From Labrys miyagiensis (lineage in GTDB: Bacteria; Pseudomonadota; Alphaproteobacteria; Rhizobiales; Labraceae): a stretch of DNA of 64,000 bases. Within the stretch, counting starts at the first letter, position 1. The number at the start of each line of letters is the position of its first letter. A program made the position numbers and the translations under genes. The notes below the pieces were generated by a model, which ran no database searches, was not told the origin of the DNA, and worked only from the letters and a program-made list of their open reading frames with translations. The stretch is from the NCBI RefSeq assembly GCF_030160835.1, contig NZ_BSPC01000054.1:186001-250000 (forward strand). The letters are read 5' to 3'. Positions 53,213-60,910 of the stretch are shown here, piece after piece.

Positions 53213-54232
53213 ATGCCACGCATGCGTGCTGTTCAAGTGAAGAACGCCAACGGTCCCTTCGAACTCGTCGAGCGCGAGGTCCCGATTCCGGCCGCGGGCC
53301 AGGTCCTGATCAAGGTGCAGGCGTGCGGGGTGTGCCACAGCGATGCCTTCACCAAGACGGGAGCGATTCCGGGCATCGTCTACCCGCGTGTGCCTGGCCA
53401 CGAGGTTGTCGGCGTCATCGAGGCGGTTGGCGAACGCGTGCCGGACTGGCAGGCGGGGCAGCGTGTCGGCGTCGGCTGGCACGGTGGCCATTGCGGCCAT
53501 TGTCCTTCCTGCCGGCGCGGTGACTTCATCACATGTTCGAACGGGCAGATCCCCGGCATCAGCTATGATGGCGGCTATGCGGACTACATGATCGCGCCTT
53601 TCGAGGCGCTGGCTGCAATCCCAGACGATCTGGGGGCGGCCGAGGCTGCACCGCTTTTGTGTGCCGGCATCACGACCTACAATGCGTTGCGCAACAGCGG
53701 CGTGCGCGCCGGCGATACCGTCGCGGTGCTCGGCATCGGCGGCCTTGGCCATCTCGGCGTGCAGTTCGCGGCCAAGATGGGCTGCCGCACAGTCGCCATC
53801 GCGCGCGGTGCCGACAAGGGGCCGCTGGCGCGCCAGCTCGGCGCTCATCGCTATCTCGACAGCACCACGCAGGATGTCGCAGCCGAGCTGACCAAGATGG
53901 GTGGGGCTCATGTGATCCTCTCCACCGTCACCAGCGCCCAGGCGATGAGCGCAGTGCTCGGCGGGTTGGCCATCGATGGCAAGATGATCGTCGTGGGCGC
54001 CACACCCGATCCCATCGAGGTCTCGCCCTTCCTGCTGATCGGCGCCCGCCGGGGAATCCAGGGATGGCCATCCGGAACTTCGATCGAATCCGAAGATACG
54101 CTGGCGTTCAGCGCCCTCGCCAACATCAGGCCGATGATCGAAACGATGCCGCTCGAACGGGCGGCCGAGGCCTATGAGCGGATGATGAGCGGTGCAGCCC
54201 GCTTCCGCATGGTGCTCACGACCGGGCAATAG
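53213..54232 (+). CDS. Zinc-dependent alcohol dehydrogenase
   Basis: A 339-residue medium-chain dehydrogenase of the AdhP/AdhA type. Catalytic zinc ligands are Cys41 (CGVCHSD) and His63/Glu64 (GHE), plus a later cysteine in PLLCAGITTY. The structural zinc cluster is Cys94, Cys97, Cys100 and Cys108 (HCGHCPSCRRGDFITC). The NAD-binding motif is VAVLGIGGLGHLGVQFA. It oxidises primary alcohols or reduces aldehydes. The ATG at 53213 has GGGAGG five bases upstream. It stands alone between divergent and convergent neighbours. Confidence 0.92.
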   Translation: MPRMRAVQVKNANGPFELVEREVPIPAAGQVLIKVQACGVCHSDAFTKTGAIPGIVYPRVPGHEVVGVIEAVGERVPDWQAGQRVGVGWHGGHCGHCPSCRRGDFITCSNGQIPGISYDGGYADYMIAPFEALAAIPDDLGAAEAAPLLCAGITTYNALRNSGVRAGDTVAVLGIGGLGHLGVQFAAKMGCRTVAIARGADKGPLARQLGAHRYLDSTTQDVAAELTKMGGAHVILSTVTSAQAMSAVLGGLAIDGKMIVVGATPDPIEVSPFLLIGARRGIQGWPSGTSIESEDTLAFSALANIRPMIETMPLERAAEAYERMMSGAARFRMVLTTGQ

Positions 54233-54254
54233 ACCCGGCCGCGGTGCCCGCGCC

Positions 54255-54563
54255 TCAAACTTCTTCGCTGTGAAAGATCAGCATGTCGGTGCCGCCGGTG
54301 GCAAAGCTTTGCACATCCGCGGCGGCGGCCTCGCCTTCGGCACTGGCGAAGGCTTTCTGGATCGATGCGACATCGTCGAAGTGCAAGGTCGCGATCAGAT
54401 GAACCTTGGACGGACCGGCGGGCGTAACCACTGGCCCGCGACTGACCTCATACTTCCTCAAGCCCGGAATCTTCTTTGCGATCGGAACATGGGTCTCGAA
54501 ATAGTATCTGTCGAATTCTGCACTATCGACCGGCGTTCCATACATGACAACCAGGCTCGCCAT
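54255..54563 (-). CDS. EthD-family protein
   Basis: A 102-residue dimeric alpha-beta-barrel-type protein. The opening ASLVVMYGTPVDSAEFDRYYFETHVPIAKKIPGLRKY is typical of the EthD family, whose founding member is needed for ethyl tert-butyl ether breakdown; most members have unknown function. It converges on the alcohol dehydrogenase gene and has GGGGGAG before its ATG. Confidence 0.85.
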   Translation of the reverse strand: MASLVVMYGTPVDSAEFDRYYFETHVPIAKKIPGLRKYEVSRGPVVTPAGPSKVHLIATLHFDDVASIQKAFASAEGEAAAADVQSFATGGTDMLIFHSEEV

Positions 54564-54718
54564 GGCACTCCCCCAAGAATTTTCGTCTGCTGCTGTGAAT
54601 AGCCGATTGTTTCAGAGGCCCAGCTCACCAATTCCCCTCTGCATCGTTCCTCTATTGTCGCTCAGATGATCGGATCGCTGCAAGTGCGAAGCGCGACATC
54701 TCTCTCGTCTATTCCGGC

Positions 54719-56785
54719 TCAGAAATAGAGCGGATGATCCTCGAGCGCCAAGGCGATCACGCGCAGCGAGGCGGCGGCCTGGAGGTGGATGTTGGGGCTG
54801 GCGTCGGTAGCGCTTGAGGCCGCCAAGGTGCGCAAGGCGTCGATCATGTCGCGCAGGGTCTTGGCGTGTGGGCCGCGGATGGCCAGGAGCTTGGCGAGGC
54901 GCACGAGCATGGCGCTCACCTCGCCGGCATGGGCGGCCTCGAGTTGGCTGTCGCGGATGAAGCGGCGCAGGCGCAGGATCTCCAGCCCCATGGTCACGGC
55001 GGCGAGGCTGCCGTCGAGCACATATTGCGCCTTGGCGCCGACGCGCTCCAGTGGGGCCATCAATTGGTTTATGCGGTCATAGGCGAGACTCTCGAAGGCC
55101 GAGGGCTTGGGCAGGCGCTCATGCAGGCATAGCCGCGTGAGGTCGGCGCGGAAGGCTTCCACTACACGCTCGACCACGCTTTCCGGCCGGCGCGGCAGCA
55201 CCACGGCGAAGATGCCGACGCTGAGCAGGATGCCGCCCAGCACGGCGATCGCCTCGTTCAGGAAGGGCCAGGGCTGCGCCACCATGGGCTGGCGCGGATT
55301 GACGAAGAGCAGGAAGTTGATGGCGAAGGAGGTGGCGATGCTGGTGTAGCGCGGATTGGCCATGGCCAGCGCCACCGGGACAAGCACGAGCGCGATGAGC
55401 AGCAGCAGCCAGAACAGGCCCTGTAGCTCCGGCAAGAGGACCTGCCCCACGAGGAAGGCCGCCGGCACCGAAAAAGCCGCTCCCTTCAGGAATTCGAGGG
55501 AGGAGCGCATCGGGTTGGGCATGGTGGCGAACAGGCTCGACACCACCGCGACCATCACCGCGGCGCCGGCGAGATCGGCCCAGCGCGTCGCGATCCAGTA
55601 GGCGGTGACGACGGCTGTGGCGATGGCGGCGCGCACGGCATTGACGAAGGCGACATTCTGGTCGCGGTCGATGGTAAGCGTCGGCAGCTTCCATTGGCCG
55701 GGCGGGCCGGGAGGATCTGGCGCGCGCAGGCGCAAAGCGGTGAGGCCCTCCAGCACGAGGCTGAGAGCTGCGAGGAACTCGATCAGCAGCGTGATGCGGG
55801 CGGCCGCTGCGGCGCGATCCTCGCCCGGCTGAAGCGGGGCGGTGCGCATCGCCTCGGATTCGCGGGTGAGTTCGTCGATCTGGCGCAACCAGGGCCTGGC
55901 ATCCTCGACCAGCCAGTCGCGCTGCACGAGGCCGTCCAGCATGGCCTTGACGCGGCCCAGCAGCGGGCGCCAGCTCGAGTCGGGCGCGCTCGCATGGGCG
56001 AGGAGCGTGTGGATGGCCGAGATCGCCGAGAGCATGTGGCCGATCGTATGCCGGGCCATGCGGCCATGGGTCACCAGCCCCGGCGCCTCGATGCGGGCAT
56101 AGGCGCGCATGCCGGCCAGCGCCTCGATGTCGACGATCAGCCTTTGGTAGCGGGCGTCGAGCTCGGGTTTGGCGGTGCCGCCGATGGCGCCGGCGCTGTA
56201 GCGGGCAATGTCGCGCAGGCCCGCGCCGACGCGCTCGACCAGCACGTCGCGGGCGAGCTGGGGCATGAAGAAGCGCCCGGCAATGCCGGCGCAGGTGATG
56301 CCGAGCATGATCTCGATGCAGCGCGCGGCGGCAAGATCGGTGACGAGATGGGGATTGTCGAAGGCGGGCAGGCCGATGATGGCGGCGGTATAGCCGGCCA
56401 GCACCGCGCCATAGGATTCGGGATTGCGCAGCACCGAGGCGACATAGGTGCACACCGCGATCCACACAGTGAGCAGGCCGACATAGGCGACATGCTCTGT
56501 GCCGGTGGCCTTGACCATCGTCACCGAGGCGAGCGCGCCGATCAGGGTGCCGGCGAGGCGGAACAGGCCCTTGGCCAGCACCATGCCAGCGACGGGCTGG
56601 CTGACGATGAACACCGTCATCATCGCCCATTGCGGCTGCCCAAGGCCAAGCAGATAGGCGATGACCAGCGCGACGAGGCCCACCAGCGTCGTGCGCAGCG
56701 CAAAGATCCAGTCCGCCCGAGGCGGCAGGGACACATGCGGCACCAGGACGGCAAAGCGCGAACGGAGGGAGGCAGGACTGGGCAT
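54719..56785 (-). CDS. FUSC-family membrane protein (aromatic acid exporter-like)
   Basis: A 688-residue inner-membrane protein. Two hydrophobic blocks (about 25-170 and 360-500, each with five to six helices) are separated by a soluble helical region, with a second soluble helical region at the C-terminus, as in FUSC/AaeB/YccS proteins. It shows the family phrase QPQWAMMTVFIVSQPVAGMVLAKG. Relatives export hydroxylated aromatic acids or fusaric acid, usually with a periplasmic adaptor. No adaptor gene is adjacent, so the export role is uncertain. Confidence 0.85.
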   Translation of the reverse strand: MPSPASLRSRFAVLVPHVSLPPRADWIFALRTTLVGLVALVIAYLLGLGQPQWAMMTVFIVSQPVAGMVLAKGLFRLAGTLIGALASVTMVKATGTEHVAYVGLLTVWIAVCTYVASVLRNPESYGAVLAGYTAAIIGLPAFDNPHLVTDLAAARCIEIMLGITCAGIAGRFFMPQLARDVLVERVGAGLRDIARYSAGAIGGTAKPELDARYQRLIVDIEALAGMRAYARIEAPGLVTHGRMARHTIGHMLSAISAIHTLLAHASAPDSSWRPLLGRVKAMLDGLVQRDWLVEDARPWLRQIDELTRESEAMRTAPLQPGEDRAAAAARITLLIEFLAALSLVLEGLTALRLRAPDPPGPPGQWKLPTLTIDRDQNVAFVNAVRAAIATAVVTAYWIATRWADLAGAAVMVAVVSSLFATMPNPMRSSLEFLKGAAFSVPAAFLVGQVLLPELQGLFWLLLLIALVLVPVALAMANPRYTSIATSFAINFLLFVNPRQPMVAQPWPFLNEAIAVLGGILLSVGIFAVVLPRRPESVVERVVEAFRADLTRLCLHERLPKPSAFESLAYDRINQLMAPLERVGAKAQYVLDGSLAAVTMGLEILRLRRFIRDSQLEAAHAGEVSAMLVRLAKLLAIRGPHAKTLRDMIDALRTLAASSATDASPNIHLQAAASLRVIALALEDHPLYF

Positions 56786-56893
56786 GCTTACGGGAATAGA
56801 GGCTCAGCGGGCGAATTGGAACCGGGCGCGAGAGGGAAATCTAGCGTGAGGCAGAGGCACCAACTTTGCCGGAGGGAGAGGAGGCCAAAACTC

Positions 56894-56973
56894 GGAGTGT
56901 CGATCACCGATCGACATCTTCCACTCCTGCAGACGTGCTGCTTCCAAGGATGTCGATCGGTGATCGACACTCC
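56894..56973. repeat. REP-like composite hairpin, sister of the element at 22833
   Basis: Two 25-base arms (56894-56918 and 56949-56973) are perfect inverted repeats. Each arm is itself a hairpin, TGTCGATC-ACC-GATCGACA on the left and TGTCGATC-GGT-GATCGACA on the right. The outer GGAGTG and inner CATC/ATCTT frame is the same as at 22833, but the stem core is different. It lies between the FUSC gene and a small membrane protein gene. Confidence 0.87.
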
Positions 56974-56998
56974 ATCCCCACGTTCCCATCCAAAAGCA

Positions 56999-57172
56999 TC
57001 AAGGCGTTTTCCCCGGAGGACCATCCGGCCCGGGCTGCAGGTTCCTGAGCGGCACATCCACGCTCATTGGCCGCGTGGCCGGTCTCACATAGGTACCCAG
57101 CGCATAGACGATGCCATATCCGGCAAGCCCGGTTATAGCGAGGATAAGCAGGAAACGGAGCAGACTGGGCAT
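56999..57172 (-). CDS. Small single-pass membrane protein upstream of aroK
   Basis: A 57-residue protein with one hydrophobic helix (LLRFLLILAITGLAGYGIVYAL) and a proline-rich tail (NLQPGPDGPPGKTP). No family is recognised. The ATG at 57172 has AGG seven bases before it. It is divergent from aroK with a 130-base gap. A similar N-terminus (MLRLLKWIVIILVLATGAC) starts at 63941, so the two may be members of one small family. Confidence 0.6.
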   Translation of the reverse strand: MPSLLRFLLILAITGLAGYGIVYALGTYVRPATRPMSVDVPLRNLQPGPDGPPGKTP

Positions 57173-57302
57173 TGGGAACCTGGAGATTTCAGCCGCACAA
57201 TACTGTGCGAATCCGGGCGGAGCTATGTCTTCGGCGCGGCCATACAACGAATGAAATGTGGGAAACCCTTGCGTCCCGGCCCGTCTCCGGTTCTATAGAA
57301 AC

Positions 57303-57962
57303 ATGACTTTGTTGATGCAGGACGAAATGGGCGGCGTTGCGACATCTCTTGCTCCGGCCGAACGCGAGAAGAAGCTGACGCAGGCCCTCGCAGGCCGATC
57401 GGTCGTGCTGGTGGGCATGATGGGCGCGGGAAAGAGCGCGGTGGGCAAGCGCCTGGCAGGCCGGCTCGGGCTTGAATTCCGCGACGCCGATGCCGAGATC
57501 GAGGAAGCGGCCAAGAAGACCATCGCTGAGATCTTCGCCAGCGACGGCGAGACCTTTTTCCGCGACAAGGAGCGGCGCGTCATCGCCCGACTGCTTTCCT
57601 GCGAGGAGCCGATCGTGCTGGCGACCGGCGGCGGCGCCTATATGAACAGCGAGACCCGGGCCCTGATCGCCGGATGCAGCGTCTCGATCTGGCTGAAGGC
57701 CGAATTCGACGTGCTGATGCGCCGCGTGCGCCGCAAGCTGACCCGGCCGCTGCTGCAGAACCCCGATCCCGAGGGCACGCTGAAAAAGCTGATCGACCTG
57801 CGCTACCCCATCTATGCCGAGGCGGATGTCACCGTCCTGTCGCGGGATGTGGCGCATGACATGGTGCTGGAGGATGTGATCTCCGCCCTCGAAACCTATC
57901 TCAAGCTCCGGGATCCTGCGATGCCGGAGCTGAACGCCCAGAAGCCGGACTCCCTCGCATGA
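57303..57962 (+). CDS. aroK: Shikimate kinase
   Basis: A 219-residue shikimate kinase, which phosphorylates shikimate to shikimate 3-phosphate in aromatic amino acid synthesis. Walker A is GMMGAGKSAVGK, the shikimate-binding DADAEIEE and FRDKERRV are present, and the GGGA motif is ATGGGAYM. An N-terminal extension of about 30 residues before the kinase core is common in alphaproteobacteria. The ATG at 57303 is a reasonable start, with no strong ribosome-binding site. Its stop overlaps the aroB start. Confidence 0.93.
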   Translation: MTLLMQDEMGGVATSLAPAEREKKLTQALAGRSVVLVGMMGAGKSAVGKRLAGRLGLEFRDADAEIEEAAKKTIAEIFASDGETFFRDKERRVIARLLSCEEPIVLATGGGAYMNSETRALIAGCSVSIWLKAEFDVLMRRVRRKLTRPLLQNPDPEGTLKKLIDLRYPIYAEADVTVLSRDVAHDMVLEDVISALETYLKLRDPAMPELNAQKPDSLA

Positions 57963-59092
57963 GCACGCCGATCACCGTTCCCGTCGTCCTGGGAGCGCGC
58001 TCCTACGAGATTCTCATAGGACCGGGCCTGCTGCCCGAAGCCGGCGCCCGCATCGCTGCCCTGGCGCCACAGGCGCGGCTCGCCATCGTCACCGACGAGA
58101 ATGTCGCCGCCCTGCATCTTGCCACCCTCACCGCCAGCCTCGACAAGGCCGGTCTTGCGCACCAAACCATCGTGGTGAAGCCGGGCGAAGCCTCCAAGAG
58201 CTACGCCACCTTCGCCGAGGTCTGCGACGGGCTGCTCGCCACCAGGGTCGAGCGCGGCGATTTCGTCATCGCCTTCGGCGGCGGCGTGATCGGCGATCTC
58301 GCCGGCTTTGCCGCGGCGGTGATCCGGCGCGGCATGCGCTTCATCCAGATCCCGACCAGCCTGCTCGCCCAGGTCGATTCCTCCGTCGGCGGCAAGACCG
58401 GCATCAATTCGCGCCACGGCAAGAACCTGGTCGGCGCCTTCCACCAGCCGAGCCTGGTGCTGGCTGACACCAGCGTACTCGACACGCTCTCGAAGCGCGA
58501 ATTCCGCGCCGGCTACGCCGAGGTTGCCAAATATGGCCTGATCAACGATGCACCCTTCTTCCTCTGGCTGGAGCGCAACTGGCGGGACGTGATGGCCGGT
58601 GGAAAGGCGCGCGAAGAAGCGATCGCCGTCTCCTGCCGCTCCAAGGCCGGCATCGTGGCGCGCGACGAAACCGAGACGGGCGAACGCGCCCTCCTCAATC
58701 TCGGCCATACCTTCGGCCATGCGCTGGAGGCGTTGACGGGCTATAATTCGAAGCGCCTCGTGCATGGCGAAGGCGTTTCGATCGGCATGGTGCTCGCCCA
58801 TGAATTCTCGGCGCGCCTCGGCCTGTGCTCGCAGGAAATGCCCTCGCGTGTCGCCGGCCATCTGGCCGAAGCCGGCCTGCCCACCCGCATCGACCAGGTG
58901 CCGGGCGGCGTGGGCACGGCGGCGGAGTTGATGAACGCCATCACGCAGGACAAGAAGGTCAAGCGCGGCAAGCTCACCTTCATCCTCACGCGCGGCCTTG
59001 GCGAGAGCTTCATCGCCAACGACGTCGACCCGGCCGCGGTGACGGGGTTTTTGGAAGAGAAGCTGGCCGACGCTCAAAAAGTGGGCGCGTGA
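57959..59092 (+). CDS. aroB: 3-dehydroquinate synthase
   Basis: A 377-residue 3-dehydroquinate synthase, the second step of the shikimate pathway (DAHP to 3-dehydroquinate). The NAD-binding GGGVIGDLAGFAAA and the substrate/zinc region VDSSVGGKTGIN are intact, and LNLGHTFGHALE carries a zinc-ligand histidine. It overlaps aroK by four bases, the usual aroKB operon. A long palindromic repeat lies between it and the next gene. Confidence 0.95.
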   Translation: MSTPITVPVVLGARSYEILIGPGLLPEAGARIAALAPQARLAIVTDENVAALHLATLTASLDKAGLAHQTIVVKPGEASKSYATFAEVCDGLLATRVERGDFVIAFGGGVIGDLAGFAAAVIRRGMRFIQIPTSLLAQVDSSVGGKTGINSRHGKNLVGAFHQPSLVLADTSVLDTLSKREFRAGYAEVAKYGLINDAPFFLWLERNWRDVMAGGKAREEAIAVSCRSKAGIVARDETETGERALLNLGHTFGHALEALTGYNSKRLVHGEGVSIGMVLAHEFSARLGLCSQEMPSRVAGHLAEAGLPTRIDQVPGGVGTAAELMNAITQDKKVKRGKLTFILTRGLGESFIANDVDPAAVTGFLEEKLADAQKVGA

Positions 59093-59128
59093 GCGATGGC
59101 CGCTGACTTGATTTCGGAAAGGCTCAAC

Positions 59129-59419
59129 GCGAAAAGCCTCCCCCACGAAGCTGGCTATGGCATGCACATATCTCGATACGGGCAGGAAGAGCGGGGGAAT
59201 CCTTCCCCGCCTTCGGGGAAGGTGTCATTGCGAAGCAATGACGGAAGGGGGAGGGCGGCGCGACAGGACCGATTTGGGCGAGCAAGGCGCCACTCTACCC
59301 CTTCCGACCTCACTGCGTTCGGCCACCTTCCCCGCAGTCGGGGAAGGATTTTCGCGCCCCGTTCAACGATGCTGAGATATGTGCATGCCATGGCCAGCTT
59401 CGTGGGGGAGGTTTCTCGC
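59129..59419. repeat. Nested palindromic intergenic repeat, about 290 bases
   Basis: The outer arms 59129-59174 and 59374-59419 are 46-base inverted repeats with a few mismatches (core CCATGGCATGCACATATCTC type). Inside them, AATCCTTCCCCG...GGGGAAGGTG on the left pairs with CACCTTCCCCG...GGGGAAGGATT on the right, and a further small hairpin GTCATTGC-GAA-GCAATGAC is present. The layout resembles rhizobial intergenic mosaic elements. It fills almost all of the 362-base gap between aroB and the CBS/CorC gene. Confidence 0.85.
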
Positions 59420-59454
59420 GTGGCGCCCTTCCCGCCCAGGGGCATATAGACGCC

Positions 59455-60741
59455 ATGACCGCCCAGATGTGGTTCTCTATTCTCATCGTCTTCCTGCTGC
59501 TCCTGGCGGGCTTCTTCTTCGCAGGCTCCGAGACGGCGCTGACGGCGGCCTCACGCGCGCGCCTCCTGGCGCTCGAAAGGCACGGCAACCGGGCCGCCAA
59601 GGTCGTCAACCAGTTACTCGACATCCGCGAGGCGATGATCGGTTCGCTTCTGGTCGGCACCAGCATCGTCAACACGGCGGCGGCGGCGCTGACCACGGGC
59701 ATCCTGCTCGACATTTTCGGCGATGTCGGCATCTTCTACGCCACCATCGTCATCTCGGTGCTGACGATCGTCTTCGTCGAGATCCTGCCCAAGACCATCG
59801 CCATCAATTTCCCCGAACGCTTCTCGCTCGCGGTGGCCTGGCCGGTGCGCATCGTGGTCATCGTCTTCTCCCCGCTGACCACGGCGCTCGGCTGGCTGGT
59901 GCGCGGCATCCTGCTCCTGTTTGGCCTGCGCATTGGCGAGCACACCTCGATCCTCTCCGCGGCGGACGAGTTGCGCGGCACCGTCGACCTCCTGCACAAG
60001 GAAGGGTCGGTGGAGAAGACCGACCGCGACATGTTCGGTGGCCTGATCGACCTGCAGGAGCTGACGGTGGGCGACGTCATGGTCCACCGCACCACCATGC
60101 TGTCGGTCGATATCGACGAGGATCCCAGCCACATCGTGCAGAGTGTGCTGGCGGCCCCCTATACGCGCATCCCGGTCTGGAAGGACACGCCCGAGAACAT
60201 CATCGGCGTGCTGCATGCCAAGGACCTCCTGCGTGCCCTTGACGCCGCCGGCAACGATCCCGGCAAGCTCGACCTCGAAGAGATCGCCCTGCCCGCCTGG
60301 TTCGTGCCCGACACCACCTCGCTCGCCGACCAGTTGCGCTCCTTCCGCCGCAAGAAGATGCATTTCGCCTTCGTGGTCGACGAATATGGCTCGGTGCAGG
60401 GCATCGTCACGCTCGAGGACATCATCGAGGAAATCGTCGGCGACATCTCCGACGAGCACGACGTGGCGGTGAGCGGCGTGCGCCCGCAGGCCGATGGCGC
60501 CGTGAATGTCGACGGCTCGGTGCCGATCCGCGATCTCAACCGCGCCATGGACTGGAGCCTGCCGGACGAGGAAGCCACCACCATTGCCGGCCTCGTCATC
60601 CATGAAGCGCGCACCATCCCTGAGGCCGGGCAGACCTTCACCTTCTACGGCTACCGCTTCCAGATCCTGCGCAAGCAGAAGAACCGGATTGCTTCGCTGC
60701 GGATCACGCCTGTCGACACCGCGGTGGCCAAGGCCGAGTGA
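59455..60741 (+). CDS. CNNM/CBS/CorC-family membrane protein (hemolysin family)
   Basis: A 428-residue protein of the DUF21 (CNNM) family. The first 190 residues hold four hydrophobic segments with FFAGSETALTAASRARL and VFVEILPKTIAI. A pair of CBS domains follows (VGDVMVHRTTMLSVD and FVVDEYGSVQGIVTLEDIIEEIVGDI). The C-terminal CorC_HlyC domain ends QILRKQKNRIASLRITPVD. Members are linked to magnesium or divalent-metal transport and were once named hemolysins. Its position after aroB is typical of Hyphomicrobiales. A decayed second copy of its 3' end lies at 63730. Confidence 0.9.
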   Translation: MTAQMWFSILIVFLLLLAGFFFAGSETALTAASRARLLALERHGNRAAKVVNQLLDIREAMIGSLLVGTSIVNTAAAALTTGILLDIFGDVGIFYATIVISVLTIVFVEILPKTIAINFPERFSLAVAWPVRIVVIVFSPLTTALGWLVRGILLLFGLRIGEHTSILSAADELRGTVDLLHKEGSVEKTDRDMFGGLIDLQELTVGDVMVHRTTMLSVDIDEDPSHIVQSVLAAPYTRIPVWKDTPENIIGVLHAKDLLRALDAAGNDPGKLDLEEIALPAWFVPDTTSLADQLRSFRRKKMHFAFVVDEYGSVQGIVTLEDIIEEIVGDISDEHDVAVSGVRPQADGAVNVDGSVPIRDLNRAMDWSLPDEEATTIAGLVIHEARTIPEAGQTFTFYGYRFQILRKQKNRIASLRITPVDTAVAKAE

Positions 60742-60859
60742 GGTTCATGCCGGTGGAAATGCGCCGGCATGGCGATGGAATGGCTGCTGCCACCCCGCCG
60801 CGTCGAGAGCAAAATGCGTTGACACTGGAGCAGATCTCCAAACGAACTTTTTTGGTATC

Positions 60860-60906
60860 AAAAGCATTTTGCGATTCTTGGTGATTCTGTGTGAAGACAA
60901 AACGCT
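60860..60906 (+). repeat. Degenerate partial copy of the 105-base repeat
   Basis: GCATTTTGCGATTCTTGG...GATTCTG...ACAAAACGCT resembles the right half of the repeat at 25446 (GCGTCTTTGCGATTCTTGCC...AATCGCAAAACGCTTTA). The match is partial, so this is a weak assignment. It lies in the 170-base convergent gap after the CorC-family gene. Confidence 0.45.
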
Positions 60907-60910
60907 CAAA

